Shown: positions 34,581-44,016 of the stretch, piece after piece | Position numbering within the stretch: the first letter of the stretch is position 1 | How the letters are laid out: each line of letters begins with the position of its first letter | From: Roseiarcus sp963779095 | Lineage (GTDB): Bacteria > Pseudomonadota > Alphaproteobacteria > Rhizobiales > Beijerinckiaceae | Assembly: GCA_963779095.1 (NCBI GenBank) | Contig: CAVZWU010000001.1 | Coordinates: forward strand, 124,001-188,000 | Direction of reading: 5' to 3' | Length of the DNA: 64,000 bases | Position numbers and translations under genes: made by a program | Notes under the pieces: generated by a model | What the model saw: only the letters and a program-made list of their open reading frames with translations | Database searches by the model: none | Told to the model about the DNA's origin: nothing

Positions 34581-35153
34581 ATGTTGCCTTGCGTCACGCT
34601 CGTCCGCCACGGCGAAACCGAATGGAGCGCAAGCGGCAGGCACACCGGCCGCACCGATATTCCGCTTACCGAGGAGGGCGAGCGCAAGGCGAAGGGCCTC
34701 CGGGAGCGCTTCAAGGGCGTCACGTTCGACAGGGTGTTCACGAGCCCACTTCAGCGCGCCCGACGCACCTGCGAGCTGGCCGGGTTCGGCGATCGCGCCA
34801 AGACCGATCCCGACCTTCTCGAATGGAACTACGGCGACTACGAAGGCCGCAAGTCCAGTGAGATCCTCGCAGAAAGGCCGGGCTGGCTCTTGTTCCGCGA
34901 CGGGTGCCTGAACGGCGAGCAGCCTGCCGACGTCGGCGCCCGCGCCGATCGCGTCATCACGCGCCTACGCGCGGCGGACGACCAGGCGATCGTGTTCTCG
35001 AGCGGCCATATCCTGAGAGTGCTGGCGGCGCGATGGCTCGGCCTCCCGCCTTCCGAGGGGCGTCTCTTCATGCTCTCGACCGCGAGCGTGAGCATTCTCG
35101 GCTACGAACACGACAAGGACGGGCCGGCCGTCCAATTGTGGAACGAGGTTTGA
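34581..35153 (+). CDS. Histidine phosphatase (phosphoglycerate mutase-like) family protein
   Basis: 190 residues, intact. Catalytic His in TLVRHGETEWSASGRHTGRT, conserved Arg in FTSPLQRARRTCELAGFG, acid in LLEWNYGDYEG and second His in VFSSGHILRVLAARWLGL. The family includes phosphatases acting on sugar phosphates and related metabolites; the substrate is not evident. It follows the cytochrome gene by 33 bases and could belong to the same transcript. Confidence 0.88.
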   Translation: MLPCVTLVRHGETEWSASGRHTGRTDIPLTEEGERKAKGLRERFKGVTFDRVFTSPLQRARRTCELAGFGDRAKTDPDLLEWNYGDYEGRKSSEILAERPGWLLFRDGCLNGEQPADVGARADRVITRLRAADDQAIVFSSGHILRVLAARWLGLPPSEGRLFMLSTASVSILGYEHDKDGPAVQLWNEV

Positions 35154-35269
35154 GCGGGCGCAGGCGCAACGCTGGCTTGGCTTGGAATGGCGCCGGCAAG
35201 CTTTGAACGCGCGTCAGTCCGTGTAGCGGTCGTCGCCGCGTCGGGGTCGTTTAACGAGGGGGGCGAAAG

Positions 35270-35731
35270 ATGCTTTACGGGCTGGCGGTTCTGGCTGGCG
35301 TCGTGGCCGGCTCGCGGGCTCTCACGGCGCCCGCCGCCGTAAGCTGGGCCGCGCGTCTCGGCCATCTCAATCTCGGCGGCTCCGGGCTCGCGTTCATGGG
35401 CTACGCCTGGACGCCCTGGATTTTCACGCTACTCGCGATCGTCGAACTGGTCACCGACCAGCTGCCATCGACGCCGAGCCGAAAAGTCCCGGTGCAGTTC
35501 GGCGCCCGGATGGTCACCGGGGCGCTATCGGGCGCGACGCTCGGCGCGGCCGGCGGGTCATGGATCGTGGGCCTCGTCGCCGGCGTCATCGGTGCGGTGA
35601 TCGGGACCTTCGGCGGCGCCGAGGTTCGCTCCCGCATGGCGAAGGCGTTCGGGCGCGATGCGCCGGCCGCGTTCATCGAGGACGCCGGCGCCATCATCCT
35701 CGGCCTTGTCATTGTGTGGGCGGTGCCGATG
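35270..35731 (+). CDS. DUF4126 membrane protein, joined in frame to the flavoprotein gene
   Basis: About 153 residues with four hydrophobic segments: LYGLAVLAGVVAGSRALTAP, WTPWIFTLLAIVELVTDQLP, GGSWIVGLVAGVIGAVIGTF and AIILGLVIVWAVP. Sequence and size match DUF4126, which in Hyphomicrobiales commonly precedes a flavoprotein disulfide reductase gene. No stop separates them here: the frame runs on through the ATG at 35729. Either a true fusion or a one-base indel hides an ATGA overlap. Confidence 0.75.
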
Positions 35732-37102
35732 AACCGCCGTTTCGACGCCATCGTGATCGGCGCGGGCCAAGCCGGTCCGCCGATGGTCGGCCGGCTTGCA
35801 TCGGCCGGGCAAAAGGTGGCGCTCATCGAGCGCAAGCTGATCGGCGGAACCTGCGTCAACACTGGCTGCACGCCAACCAAGACGCTCGTCGCCAGCGCCT
35901 ATGCGGCTCACCTCGCGAGGCGCGCCGCGGATTTCGGCGTGAACGCTGGCCCGGTCGGCGTCGATTTCGCCGCCGTCATGGCGCGCAAGAACAAGGTCGT
36001 CGGCAATTCCCGCTCAAACCTGACCGGCTGGCTTCGGGGCATGGCGAACTGCACGCTCATCGAGGGTCACGCGCGCTTCCTTTCGCCCACGACGATCCGG
36101 GTAGGCGACGACGTGCTCGAGGCCGAGCGCTTCTTCATCAACGTCGGCGGGCGGGCGACAATCCCCGATTTTCCGGGTCGCGATCAGGTGAGGACGCTGA
36201 CCAACACGACGCTGCTCGAGCTCGACGCGTTGCCTCGGCGCCTCGTCGTCGTTGGCGGAAGCTATGTCGGCCTCGAGTTCGCGCAAGTCTTTCGGCGGCT
36301 CGGAGCGGCGGTCACGGTGGTGGAAAAGGCGCCGCGTCTGGTTTCGCGCGAGGACGAGGAGGTCTCGGACGCGATCCGCGAAATCCTCGAGGCCGAAGGC
36401 ATAGAGATCCGCCTCGAATCCGAATGCATCCGGTTCGAGCCGCGCGGCGCGGAGATCGCGGTCGGCGTCAAATGCGCAGCCGGCGAACCTGAGGTCCTAG
36501 GCTCCCATGTGCTGCTCGCGGTCGGGCGCCGCCCGAATACCGACGACCTCGGGCTCGAGGCCGCAGGCGTCAAGGTCGACGCGCACGGCTATATCGTCGT
36601 CGATCGAGTTCTCTGAAGACCAACGTTCCCCACATCTGGGCGCTCGGCGATTGCAACGGCCGCGGCGCCTTCACCCATACCTCGTACAACGATTTCGAGA
36701 TCGCCGCGGCGAACCTGCTCGACGGCGCCGCGCGCAAGGTGAGCGACCGCATTCCGGTTTACGCGCTCTACGTCGATCCGCCGCTCGGCCGGGTCGGCAT
36801 GACCGAGGCCGAAGCGCGCGCCAAAGGACACGCGGTCCGGATCGGCCGCCGGCCCATGACCCGCGTCGGCCGCGCGGTCGAAAAGGGGGAAACGCAGGGA
36901 TTTATGAAAGTCGTTGTCGACCGCGACACCGACGCGATTCTCGGCGCCGCCATTCTCGGCGTAGGAGGCGACGAGGCCATCCATGGCGTGATCGAGGCGA
37001 TGGCCGCAGGCGTGACGGCCTCCGCCTATACACGCGTTGATGGCGATTCATCCCACCGTCTCCGAACTCGTGCCAACGATCTTTGGCGAGCTCTCGCCTT
37101 GA
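35729..37102 (+). CDS. FAD-containing pyridine nucleotide-disulfide oxidoreductase (mercuric reductase-like), two frameshifts
   Basis: About 457 residues. FAD site FDAIVIGAGQAGPPMVGRLA, redox-active cysteines in GGTCVNTGCTPTKTL, NAD site RLVVVGGSYVGLEFAQVFRR, second FAD motif IWALGDCNGRGAFTHTSYND, and the dimerisation domain (YALYVDPPLGRVGMTEAEAR, GDEAIHGVIEAMAAG). The end HPTVSELVPTIFGELSP is typical. The frame changes near 36613 and again near 37035. The protein belongs to the MerA/Lpd-like group; no mercury-binding N-terminal domain or mer genes are present, so the substrate is unknown. In frame with the preceding DUF4126 gene. Confidence 0.82.
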
Positions 37103-37276
37103 GGGAGCGGCGAAGGGCTTCGCGCAGCGCGGCGACGGGCCTTGCGCTTAGGCGGTTGGCGGGCGCATGAATAAACCTGTCTCTTGTGAGATTTAGGGAC
37201 GGCCGGGCATGCTGGACCCGAACCACGCGCAAAGACTACAGGCGGCCCCGATCGCCGGCGCTCGCCGGAGCGATCC

Positions 37277-38128
37277 ATGATGATCACGTTGCCCGGTCTG
37301 GCGGCGGAGGCTCTTGGCTCGTTTCTGGCCGACGACATGAAAGACCGGTTCGGCGTCTCGCATGCGCGCCTTGCCGAGATCGTTCCGTTCGCGGCGCGGC
37401 TCGCGCTCGAATGCATCGGCAACAGCGACGCGCTTTACCATAACGTCGAGCACACGATGCTCGTGACCCTTGCGGGCCACGACATCTTCAAGGGGCGCGC
37501 GCTTTTGACCGCCTCGACTCCGGACGACTACTCGCACTTCATCGTCGCCTGCCTCTCCCACGATATCGGCTACGTGCGTGGCGTCCTTAAGGGCGATGGG
37601 CCTGACGGGTTCGTCGTCGACGCGTCCGGCCATAAGGTCAAACTGCCGCGCGGCTGCTCCGACGCGGCGCTCGCGCCCTATCACGTCGAGCGGTCAAAGC
37701 TGTTCGTGCTCGATCGCCTGGCGTCGATCGAGGAGCTCGACGGCGCGCGGATCGCCGGCGCGATCCAGCACACGCGCTTCCCCTATTCGACGGACCCCGA
37801 CCACCACGACATCCACGAGGATGCGGCGCTGCTGCGGGCGGCTGATCTGATCGGCCAGCTCGGCGATCCCCATTATCTGAGGAAGGCCAACGCGCTTTAC
37901 CACGAGTTTGAGGAGATCGGCCTGAACCGGCAGCTTGGCTATGAATCGCCCGCCGACCTGGTCGACAAATATCCGCAGTTTTATTGGGGACGCGTGTCGC
38001 CCTATATCCAGGACGCGATCCGCTATCTCAACGTCACCGCGAGCGGGCGGCAGTGGATCAACGGCCTCTACAGCAACGTCTTTCGCGCCGAGCACGAGCA
38101 ACTGCGCCTGTCGGGCCCGCAACCGTGA
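37277..38128 (+). CDS. HD-domain metal-dependent phosphohydrolase
   Basis: 283 residues, intact. Metal ligands of the HD superfamily are visible: YHNVEHTMLVTLAGHDIFKG, the HD pair in VACLSHDIGYVRGVLKG, later HTRFPYSTDPDHHDIHEDAA and RAADLIGQLGDPHY. The order resembles cyclic-nucleotide phosphodiesterase-like HD proteins. It acts on phosphoester substrates in the cytoplasm; the specific one is unknown. It is upstream of the DUF4160/DUF2442 pair by 10 bases. Confidence 0.8.
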   Translation: MMITLPGLAAEALGSFLADDMKDRFGVSHARLAEIVPFAARLALECIGNSDALYHNVEHTMLVTLAGHDIFKGRALLTASTPDDYSHFIVACLSHDIGYVRGVLKGDGPDGFVVDASGHKVKLPRGCSDAALAPYHVERSKLFVLDRLASIEELDGARIAGAIQHTRFPYSTDPDHHDIHEDAALLRAADLIGQLGDPHYLRKANALYHEFEEIGLNRQLGYESPADLVDKYPQFYWGRVSPYIQDAIRYLNVTASGRQWINGLYSNVFRAEHEQLRLSGPQP

Positions 38129-38138
38129 TCAAGTCGCA

Positions 38139-38375
38139 ATGCCAACAGTCTTGCGGTCAGGCAGGTTCAGATTTTTCTTCTGCAGCCAGGAGCGCGGCGA
38201 ACCGCCTCACATTCACGTCGAAAGCGGCGACGCGACAGCGAAGTACTGGCTCGACCCGGTTACGCTCGCCCGGTCGCGAGGGTTTCAAGCGCAAGATTTG
38301 ACGCGCCTGCGGGTGCAGATTATCGAGCGCCGACATGAGTTTCTGGAGGCGTGGAATGCCCATTTTGGTCGATAG
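38139..38375 (+). CDS. DUF4160 protein, first gene of a toxin-antitoxin-like pair
   Basis: 78 residues: MPTVLRSGRFRFFFCSQERG, then EPPHIHVESGDATAKYWLDP and RLRVQIIERRHEFLEAWNAH. The PPHIHV core defines DUF4160. Such genes are regularly followed by DUF2442 genes, and together they are treated as a putative type II toxin-antitoxin module without firm experimental proof. It overlaps the next gene by 20 bases. Confidence 0.85.
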   Translation: MPTVLRSGRFRFFFCSQERGEPPHIHVESGDATAKYWLDPVTLARSRGFQAQDLTRLRVQIIERRHEFLEAWNAHFGR

Positions 38376-38601
38376 GCTTAGCGCGGAAGCGATGAGCGTC
38401 GCGTTTATAGGCGACTCAATTCGCGTCGTTTTGACCGACGGCCGCGAAATCTCAGCGCCGCTCAAATGGTTTCCTCGCTTGCGCGACGCCTCGGAGGCGG
38501 AGCGCGCCAACTGGCGTCTGATCGGCCGCGGCGAGGGCGTCCACTGGCCGGACTTGGACGAGGACGTCTCGGTCAACGCTCTGCTGGGGCTGCCGACGTA
38601 A
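38356..38601 (+). CDS. DUF2442 protein, partner of DUF4160
   Basis: 81 residues: DRLSAEAMSVAFIGDSIRVV, LTDGREISAPLKWFPRLRDA, then ANWRLIGRGEGVHWPDLDED and VSVNALLGLP. These match DUF2442, in which the ISAPLxWFPRL and GVHWPDLDEDIS blocks are diagnostic. Its start lies inside the DUF4160 gene. It ends 23 bases before hemB. Confidence 0.88.
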   Translation: MPILVDRLSAEAMSVAFIGDSIRVVLTDGREISAPLKWFPRLRDASEAERANWRLIGRGEGVHWPDLDEDVSVNALLGLPT

Positions 38602-38624
38602 TTCATGAAGGCTCCGAGGTTCCC

Positions 38625-39659
38625 ATGAACAAGCCATCGCGCATCGCCGAAACCCATCGCCTCGATCTCACGACCCGCCCACGCCGCAACCGCAAGGCGG
38701 AATGGGCGCGCAGGCTCGTGGCCGAGCATGTGCTGACGGCGAGCGACCTCATCTGGCCGCTCTTTCTCATCGAGGGCGACAAGCGCCGCGTTCCGGTCGC
38801 TGCGATGCCGGGCGTCGATCGGCTCAGCGTTGATGAATCGGTGCGCGAGGCCGAGCGGGCGGTCAAGCTCGGCATTCCGGCGATCGCGTTCTTCCCTTAC
38901 ACCGAGCCTGAGCTCAAGGACGCGCGGGGCAGCGAAGCCTTCAACGAAGGCAATCTCGTCTGCCGGGCCTGCCGCGCGATCAAGCGCGAGTTCCCTGAGC
39001 TTGGCCTCGTCACCGACGTCGCGCTCGACCCTTATACGAGCCACGGCCACGACGGGCTGGTGCGCGAGACCGCCTCGGGCGATCTCATCATCCTCAATGA
39101 CGAGACGGTCGAGGCGCTCGCGCGCCAGGCCTTGAACCAGGCGCGCGCCGGCGCCGACGTCATCGCGCCCTCCGACATGATGGACGGACGGGTCGGGGCG
39201 ATCCGCGAGGCGCTCGACGCCGAGGGCTTTCTCGACGTGCAGATCATGGCCTATGCGGCCAAATACGCCTCCGCCTTCTATGGGCCGTTCCGCGACGCGC
39301 TCGGCTCGTCGGGAGCGCTCAGGGGCGACAAGCGCACCTATCAGATGGACCCGGCCAACAGCGACGAGGCCTTGCGGGAGGTCGAGCTCGACCTCGACGA
39401 GGGCGCCGATATGGTGATGGTGAAGCCCGGCATGCCCTATCTCGACATCATTCGCCGGGTGAAGGACGAATTCGGCGCGCCCACCTTCGCCTATCAGGTG
39501 AGCGGCGAATACTCGATGATCATGGCCGCGGCGATGAATGGCTGGATCGACGGCGACAAGGCGATAATGGAAAGCCTGATCGCGTTCAAGCGCGCCGGCG
39601 CCGACGGCGTGCTGACCTATTTCGCGCCGCACGCGGCGGAGAAGCTGAGGGAGAGATGA
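38625..39659 (+). CDS. hemB: Delta-aminolevulinic acid dehydratase (porphobilinogen synthase)
   Basis: 344 residues, intact. The enzyme condenses two 5-aminolevulinate molecules to porphobilinogen in heme and cobalamin synthesis. Visible motifs: DLIWPLFLIEGDKRRVPVAA, metal/substrate region TDVALDPYTSHGHDGL, APSDMMDGRVGAIREALD, the first active-site Lys in MAYAAKYASAFYGPFRDA, and the Schiff-base Lys in MVMVKPGMPYLDIIRRV. Length is normal. A second copy of its last 180 bases lies 580 bases downstream, after the cache-like gene. Confidence 0.96.
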   Translation: MNKPSRIAETHRLDLTTRPRRNRKAEWARRLVAEHVLTASDLIWPLFLIEGDKRRVPVAAMPGVDRLSVDESVREAERAVKLGIPAIAFFPYTEPELKDARGSEAFNEGNLVCRACRAIKREFPELGLVTDVALDPYTSHGHDGLVRETASGDLIILNDETVEALARQALNQARAGADVIAPSDMMDGRVGAIREALDAEGFLDVQIMAYAAKYASAFYGPFRDALGSSGALRGDKRTYQMDPANSDEALREVELDLDEGADMVMVKPGMPYLDIIRRVKDEFGAPTFAYQVSGEYSMIMAAAMNGWIDGDKAIMESLIAFKRAGADGVLTYFAPHAAEKLRER

Positions 39660-39717
39660 GATTCCGCCTGTCGTATGTACGGCCCCCTTCGTCGGAGCTC
39701 GCGACAGGAGGAATGCT

Positions 39718-40197
39718 ATGGTCCGCAAATTCGTGATCGCTGCGGCGCCAGCCGCAGTCATTGCACTCTCGCCCGCGGCTTTCGCTCAGCAAACCCGCGG
39801 TACGGCCGACGAAGCCAGGGCCATGCTGATGAGAGCGCTCGCCGCTGTGCAAGCGGATAAGGACAAAGCGCTCGACATGTTCGACAAGGGAGAAGGCGGA
39901 TTCCGGGATCGAGACCTCTACGTGTTTTGTGTGAATGCCAGCGACGGCACGGTCGTCGCGATTGGCAATCCCAACCTCAAGCAGGCGCTTGGCACAGATG
40001 TGCGCGCTGCTCAGAACTCTACCGGCAAGGCGTTTGGCGCGGAAATCTACGCTGCAATTCAGAAGCCGGAAGGTCAAATCACCGAGGTCGACTATGTGAG
40101 CCCAGAGCCGAGCCCCGATGATGCGCTCGCTGCGAAGGTAACCCTCGTAGCCAGAGCCGACGATGATCTCGGCTGCGGCGTCGGCTATTATAAGTAG
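39718..40197 (+). CDS. Periplasmic single cache-like domain protein
   Basis: 159 residues with a signal peptide (IAAAPAAVIALSPAAFAQQT) and AGGAGGAAT before the ATG. The mature part has EARAMLMRALAAVQADKDKA, FDKGEGGFRDRDLYVFCVNA, DGTVVAIGNPNLKQALGTDV and a cache-like ending DLGCGVGYYK. Stand-alone cache domains bind small ligands outside the membrane; the partner is unknown. It lies between hemB and the hemB 3' duplicate. Confidence 0.7.
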   Translation: MVRKFVIAAAPAAVIALSPAAFAQQTRGTADEARAMLMRALAAVQADKDKALDMFDKGEGGFRDRDLYVFCVNASDGTVVAIGNPNLKQALGTDVRAAQNSTGKAFGAEIYAAIQKPEGQITEVDYVSPEPSPDDALAAKVTLVARADDDLGCGVGYYK

Positions 40198-40238
40198 ACG
40201 GTTCCGAACCCTGCAATCTCGTGGCGCGCCGACGCACG

Positions 40239-40421
40239 GCGCGCCACCTTCGCCTATCAGGTGAGCGGCGGATATCGATGATCGTGGCGGCGGCAAACAA
40301 CGGCTGGATCGACGGCGACAAGGCGATGATGGAGAGCATGATCGCATTCAAGCGCGCCGGCGCCGACGGGGTGTTGACCTATTTCGCGCCGCGCGCAGCG
40401 GCGAAGCTCAAAACCAGGTGA
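40239..40421 (+). pseudogene. Duplicate of the hemB 3' end (decayed)
   Basis: From TTCGCCTATCAGGTGAGCGG onward this stretch tracks hemB 39480-39659 at high identity. It encodes NGWIDGDKAMMESMIAFKRA and GADGVLTYFAPRAAAKLKTR, against ...AIMESLIAFKRAGADG in hemB itself. Two single-base gaps (near 40243 and 40272) break the frame at its left end. No catalytic residues are included, so it has no HemB activity. Confidence 0.85.
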
Positions 40422-40665
40422 CGGCTGGGCGGCGGCCCAGCGCCGCGCGCGTCATCCGGTCACGGCGGCGAAACCGTATGGACCTCGGCGACACAGCCGC
40501 CGGGCAACTGAACCATCGCCGCTTCGCGGCCGGCCTGCTCGCGCGCGACACAAACTCTGCACAAAAGGGGAGCCTTGTTGCAAGAAGCCGGGTTGCGGGA
40601 AGGCCGCGTTCAGAACTACCATCCAAATAGCGAGCATTGGGAGAACGCCTGAATTGGAGGACGCG

Positions 40666-41496
40666 ATGCCGACGGTCGGAAAGCGCCGCGGCGGTCTGGC
40701 GTTGCGCGGTCTGGCGTTGGGCCTGCTGCTGCTGACCGCCCGAAGCGTCGCCCCGTCCTACGCCCAGGAGTCGGCGTGCAGATATTTCAGCGGACTGCCG
40801 GACGATTGCGCCGGCGCCGAGCTTCGCCGGTTCGATAATTTGCGCGATTATCGCTACCAGGAAATTGAGCTTTTCGCCAAGGATCCGCTCAAGAAAGTCG
40901 TCTACGTCAGCGTCTACGATACGACCGGGCTCAATGGCGGCGACGACACGCGCAACTCGGCGCCGGCGCAGCTCGCCCAAAGACTGGACGCCAAGAAGAT
41001 CGCCAGACAATACCAGGCGCTCACGACCCGGATCGGTCCTCCCTACCACTGGACGGTGGACTGGCTTGCCGACCGGGTTGGCGCGGTCAGGAGTTTCGAC
41101 GGCCTCAATGCGGAGTGGAGGGGAAACAGCCAGGCGTCCGCCGCCGCGCTCTCGCCGAAGAGGCCGGCCGCTTCGCCATACCGGACCGTGCTTGCGTCGA
41201 GAACGGCCGTAATGGGCTTCAAAAAAGGATCGGAGGTCTATCTGCTCGACGATCCCAAGGGCCGGACCTGGGTGATGGTGTCCTACACGAAGCTGGACGC
41301 GCCGGACTTGACCATCGACAAGCTCGACTCTCTCGGTGATCTTCTCAAGCTGCCGCAGGGGTGGAAATTCCGCACCGCGACAGTGGCCAAGGAGCTGATC
41401 CTGGAGCCCAAGGCCGGCTTTGTCGGCATCATCCAGGACGACAAGGGGAATGTGTACCATCTGACTGGCCCGCGGCAGAGCAATTTCGTGCCTTAG
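40666..41496 (+). CDS. Exported protein of unknown function
   Basis: 276 residues from the ATG at 40666 (GGAGGA eight bases upstream). Signal peptide GLALRGLALGLLLLTARSVA, cut near SYAQE. The mature part starts ACRYFSGLPDDCAGAELRRF, with two cysteines that may pair, and contains VVYVSVYDTTGLNGGDDTRN, PYHWTVDWLADRVGAVRSFD and LLDDPKGRTWVMVSYTKLDA. I recognise no family. Intact, monocistronic by spacing. Confidence 0.6.
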   Translation: MPTVGKRRGGLALRGLALGLLLLTARSVAPSYAQESACRYFSGLPDDCAGAELRRFDNLRDYRYQEIELFAKDPLKKVVYVSVYDTTGLNGGDDTRNSAPAQLAQRLDAKKIARQYQALTTRIGPPYHWTVDWLADRVGAVRSFDGLNAEWRGNSQASAAALSPKRPAASPYRTVLASRTAVMGFKKGSEVYLLDDPKGRTWVMVSYTKLDAPDLTIDKLDSLGDLLKLPQGWKFRTATVAKELILEPKAGFVGIIQDDKGNVYHLTGPRQSNFVP

Positions 41497-41571
41497 CCTG
41501 CCCTCGGCGCGTGGTCCGCGCTTAGACGAGCGAAGAAACTCGAGTAGACTGTCGCACGGGAGGAGGTTCCC

Positions 41572-42591
41572 ATGGCGAAAATGCGCGCGATGGTCATTCG
41601 GGAGCGCGGCGGCCCCTTCGTCGCGGAAGAGCGGGACATTCCCGTTCCGGGTCCTGAGGAAATACGCGTGCGCGTACAGGCCTGCGGCGTCTGTCATAGC
41701 GACACCGTCACCGTGCAGCAGCTCTTTCCCTTCATCCAATATCCGCGCATTCCCGGCCATGAGGTGGTCGGCGTGGTCGACGCGCTGGGCTCTGGGGTCA
41801 AGGGGTTCAAGACTGGCGAGCGGGTGGGCGTCGGCTGGTTCGGCGGAATGTGCGGTTATTGCGGCCATTGCCGCCGCGATGCCGGCTTCGCCTGCGAAAA
41901 CGTTCACGAGGTCACCGGCGCCAGCCGCGATGGCGGGTATGCGACGCACATGATTACGCTCGCGTCCGCCGTCGCGCATTTTCCGGACGATCTTGATCCC
42001 GTTGAATCCGCGCCGCTGCTGTGCGCCGGGGTCACCACCTTCAACGCGCTTCGCCATACCGGCGCGGGGCCTGGCGACCTTGTGGCGGTGCATGGCGTCG
42101 GCGGCCTCGGGCATCTCGGAATTCAGTTCGCCGCGCGGCAAGGCTTCCGCACCGTCGCGGTCAACCGCGGCAGCGACAAGGAGGCGCTGGCGAAAAAACT
42201 CGGCGCGAGCGACTATATCGACACGGCGGCACAGGACCCCGCCAAGGCGCTTACGGCCATGGGCGGCGCGAAAGCGATCCTCGCCACCGTCACCAACAAC
42301 GAAGCGATGCAGGCGATCGCCGGAGGCTTGGGGGCGAACGGCGTGATGATGGTGATCGGCGCGGTTGGCCCGCTGACGGTGAACTCGTTCGACCTTATCG
42401 GCAAGAGCGCCGGCGTGCGCGGTTGGTATTCCGGGGTCTCGCGCGATTCCGAAGACACGCTCGCCTTCAGCAAGCTCAACAACGTCGTCTCGATGAACGA
42501 AATCTATCCGCTCGACAAAGCGCAAGAGGCTTACGATCGCATGCTGAACGGGAAGGCCCGTTTCCGCGTCGTGCTCAGGATGGACGCCTGA
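41572..42591 (+). CDS. Zinc-dependent alcohol dehydrogenase, MDR family
   Basis: 339 residues, intact. Catalytic zinc ligands in QACGVCHSDTVTVQQL and RIPGHEVVGVVDALGSGVKG; structural zinc cysteines in GGMCGYCGHCRRDAGFACEN; nucleotide motif VAVHGVGGLGHLGIQFA. Medium-chain dehydrogenases of this type oxidise alcohols or reduce aldehydes with NAD(P); the group resembles AdhA/YahK-like broad-range enzymes. GGAGGAGG precedes the ATG. Convergent with the NHL propeller gene. Confidence 0.9.
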   Translation: MAKMRAMVIRERGGPFVAEERDIPVPGPEEIRVRVQACGVCHSDTVTVQQLFPFIQYPRIPGHEVVGVVDALGSGVKGFKTGERVGVGWFGGMCGYCGHCRRDAGFACENVHEVTGASRDGGYATHMITLASAVAHFPDDLDPVESAPLLCAGVTTFNALRHTGAGPGDLVAVHGVGGLGHLGIQFAARQGFRTVAVNRGSDKEALAKKLGASDYIDTAAQDPAKALTAMGGAKAILATVTNNEAMQAIAGGLGANGVMMVIGAVGPLTVNSFDLIGKSAGVRGWYSGVSRDSEDTLAFSKLNNVVSMNEIYPLDKAQEAYDRMLNGKARFRVVLRMDA

Positions 42592-42614
42592 CGCGGGCGG
42601 AAGGCCCCGGATGG

Positions 42615-43758
42615 TCAGCCGAGCAGAAGCTTCTGCACCCTCCAGTTGAGAAGCTCGGCCACGTAGAGCATGTTCGGCTTCGGGCAGGCCATCTCGTGAA
42701 TCCAGCCGAACTGCCTGAGCTTCTTGCCGGAGCGGCCGAGCATCCCAAGTAGTTTGCCCTCGGGCGTGAGCTTGTAGATGCGGCCGGGAAAAGCGTCGGA
42801 GACGTAGAGGACCTGATCGGGTGGCGGCGAGAAGCAGATCGCCCAGGGCGAGCCGGGCGCGAAAGTGCCGGCTGCGATTTCCGCTTCGCCGGGCATGTCG
42901 CCGATCGCGGGCCTGGCGCCGGGCGGCACGGCCGCGTCGATCGTGAATTGCTTCACGAAGGCGCCGTTCCCGTCGAAGACCTGGATGCGCCGGTTGCTAC
43001 GGTCGGCGACGTAGACGAGCCCACGCGCGTCGACCGCGATCGAATGGGGCGTGTGGAACTGTCCCGGCCCTGTCCCCCGCTCGCCCCAGGACTTGAGCCA
43101 CTCGCCATCCTTATCGACCTTGGCTACGCGCGAATTGATGTAGCCGTCGCTGATGAAAGTGTTGCCGGCCTTGTCCCAGGCGACGTCGGTCACCTGCCGG
43201 AAATAGCCGTCGCGGGCGGGAAGCGGTGGGTTCGGATGTTTGAGGGGCGCTGTGCCTTCGTCCGAAGCTTCCTGCTTGCGCCCGAACACCATGTCGACCC
43301 GGCCCTCGGGATTGAACTTGATCACCATGTCCGAGCCCTTGTCGGTGACCCAGACGTTGTCCTCGGCGTCGACCTTCACGGTATGCGCGAACGACCAGGC
43401 GTAGAGGTGATGGCCGATCTCGCGCAGATAATCGCCGTTGGCGTCGAACTCGAGCAGTTGCGCCGCCGCCGCGCCATAGGCTGGGCCGGTCGAGCCCCCT
43501 CGATGCAGCACGAAGATATGACCCTTCGAATTGAGCGAGACGCCGGAAACTTCGCCGAGGTAGAGATCGGGCGGCAGATGAAGAAGATCCGGCGCGGATT
43601 TCATAGGGGATGGCCGGGATTTCCTCAGCGGAGGCGAAACGGCCGGTCGAGAGGCCGAAAGCGGCGGCGCCGGTCACGGAAAGAAACCGGCGGCGAGTCC
43701 AGGAAGCGCGCGGGCCTTCGCCGCAACAGGGGCACGTCTCCCAGTGTCGGTAGCGCAT
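42615..43758 (-). CDS. Tat-exported NHL-type six-bladed beta-propeller protein, one frameshift
   Basis: About 380 residues. The N-terminus carries a twin-arginine signal (ASWTRRRFLSVTGAAAFGLS) in one frame. The propeller is in another, from about 43600: YLGEVSGVSLNSKGHIFVLH, HTVKVDAEDNVWVTDKGSDM, QVTDVAWDKAGNTFISDGYI and HSIAVDARGLVYVADRSNRR. These NHL repeats resemble peptidylglycine lyase-like proteins. CETCPCCGEGP-like cysteines lie before the signal (ETCPCCGEGP). The frame break sits at CCCCTATGAAATCC. A folded extracytoplasmic protein, function unknown. Confidence 0.78.
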
Positions 43759-44016
43759 GGACGTTCTCTCCCGTCGTCGCCGGCGCCGCGCCGGCTCTCT
43801 TTATGCAGGTCTTAACCCGGCTCGGACGGCCTTCGCTCGAAGGTCGCCGGCCGGCCTTCCTCCGCCTATCGCTGCATGACAGGAGCGGCTCGCGCAACAA
43901 TCGCGGCCGAGCGTGGAGGGGATCGCGCGTTCACGATCTCGTGTGGGGCCTCCTCGCCGCGCCTGGTATAATTACCGCAAGCGCGGAGCCGCACAGCGTG
44001 TTCGAGGAGGCGTTTC

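Noticed and set aside
35729..37102. Mercury resistance operon
   Set aside because: The reductase lacks the N-terminal metal-binding domain and the C-terminal Cys pair typical of MerA, and no merR, merT or merP is nearby.
38157..39761. A 534-codon minus-strand frame
   Set aside because: Antisense shadow of hemB and DUF2442; no recognisable domains.
40408..42525. A 705-codon minus-strand frame
   Set aside because: Antisense to an exported protein and a zinc dehydrogenase, both with clear motifs and starts. Long open antisense frames are common at this GC content.
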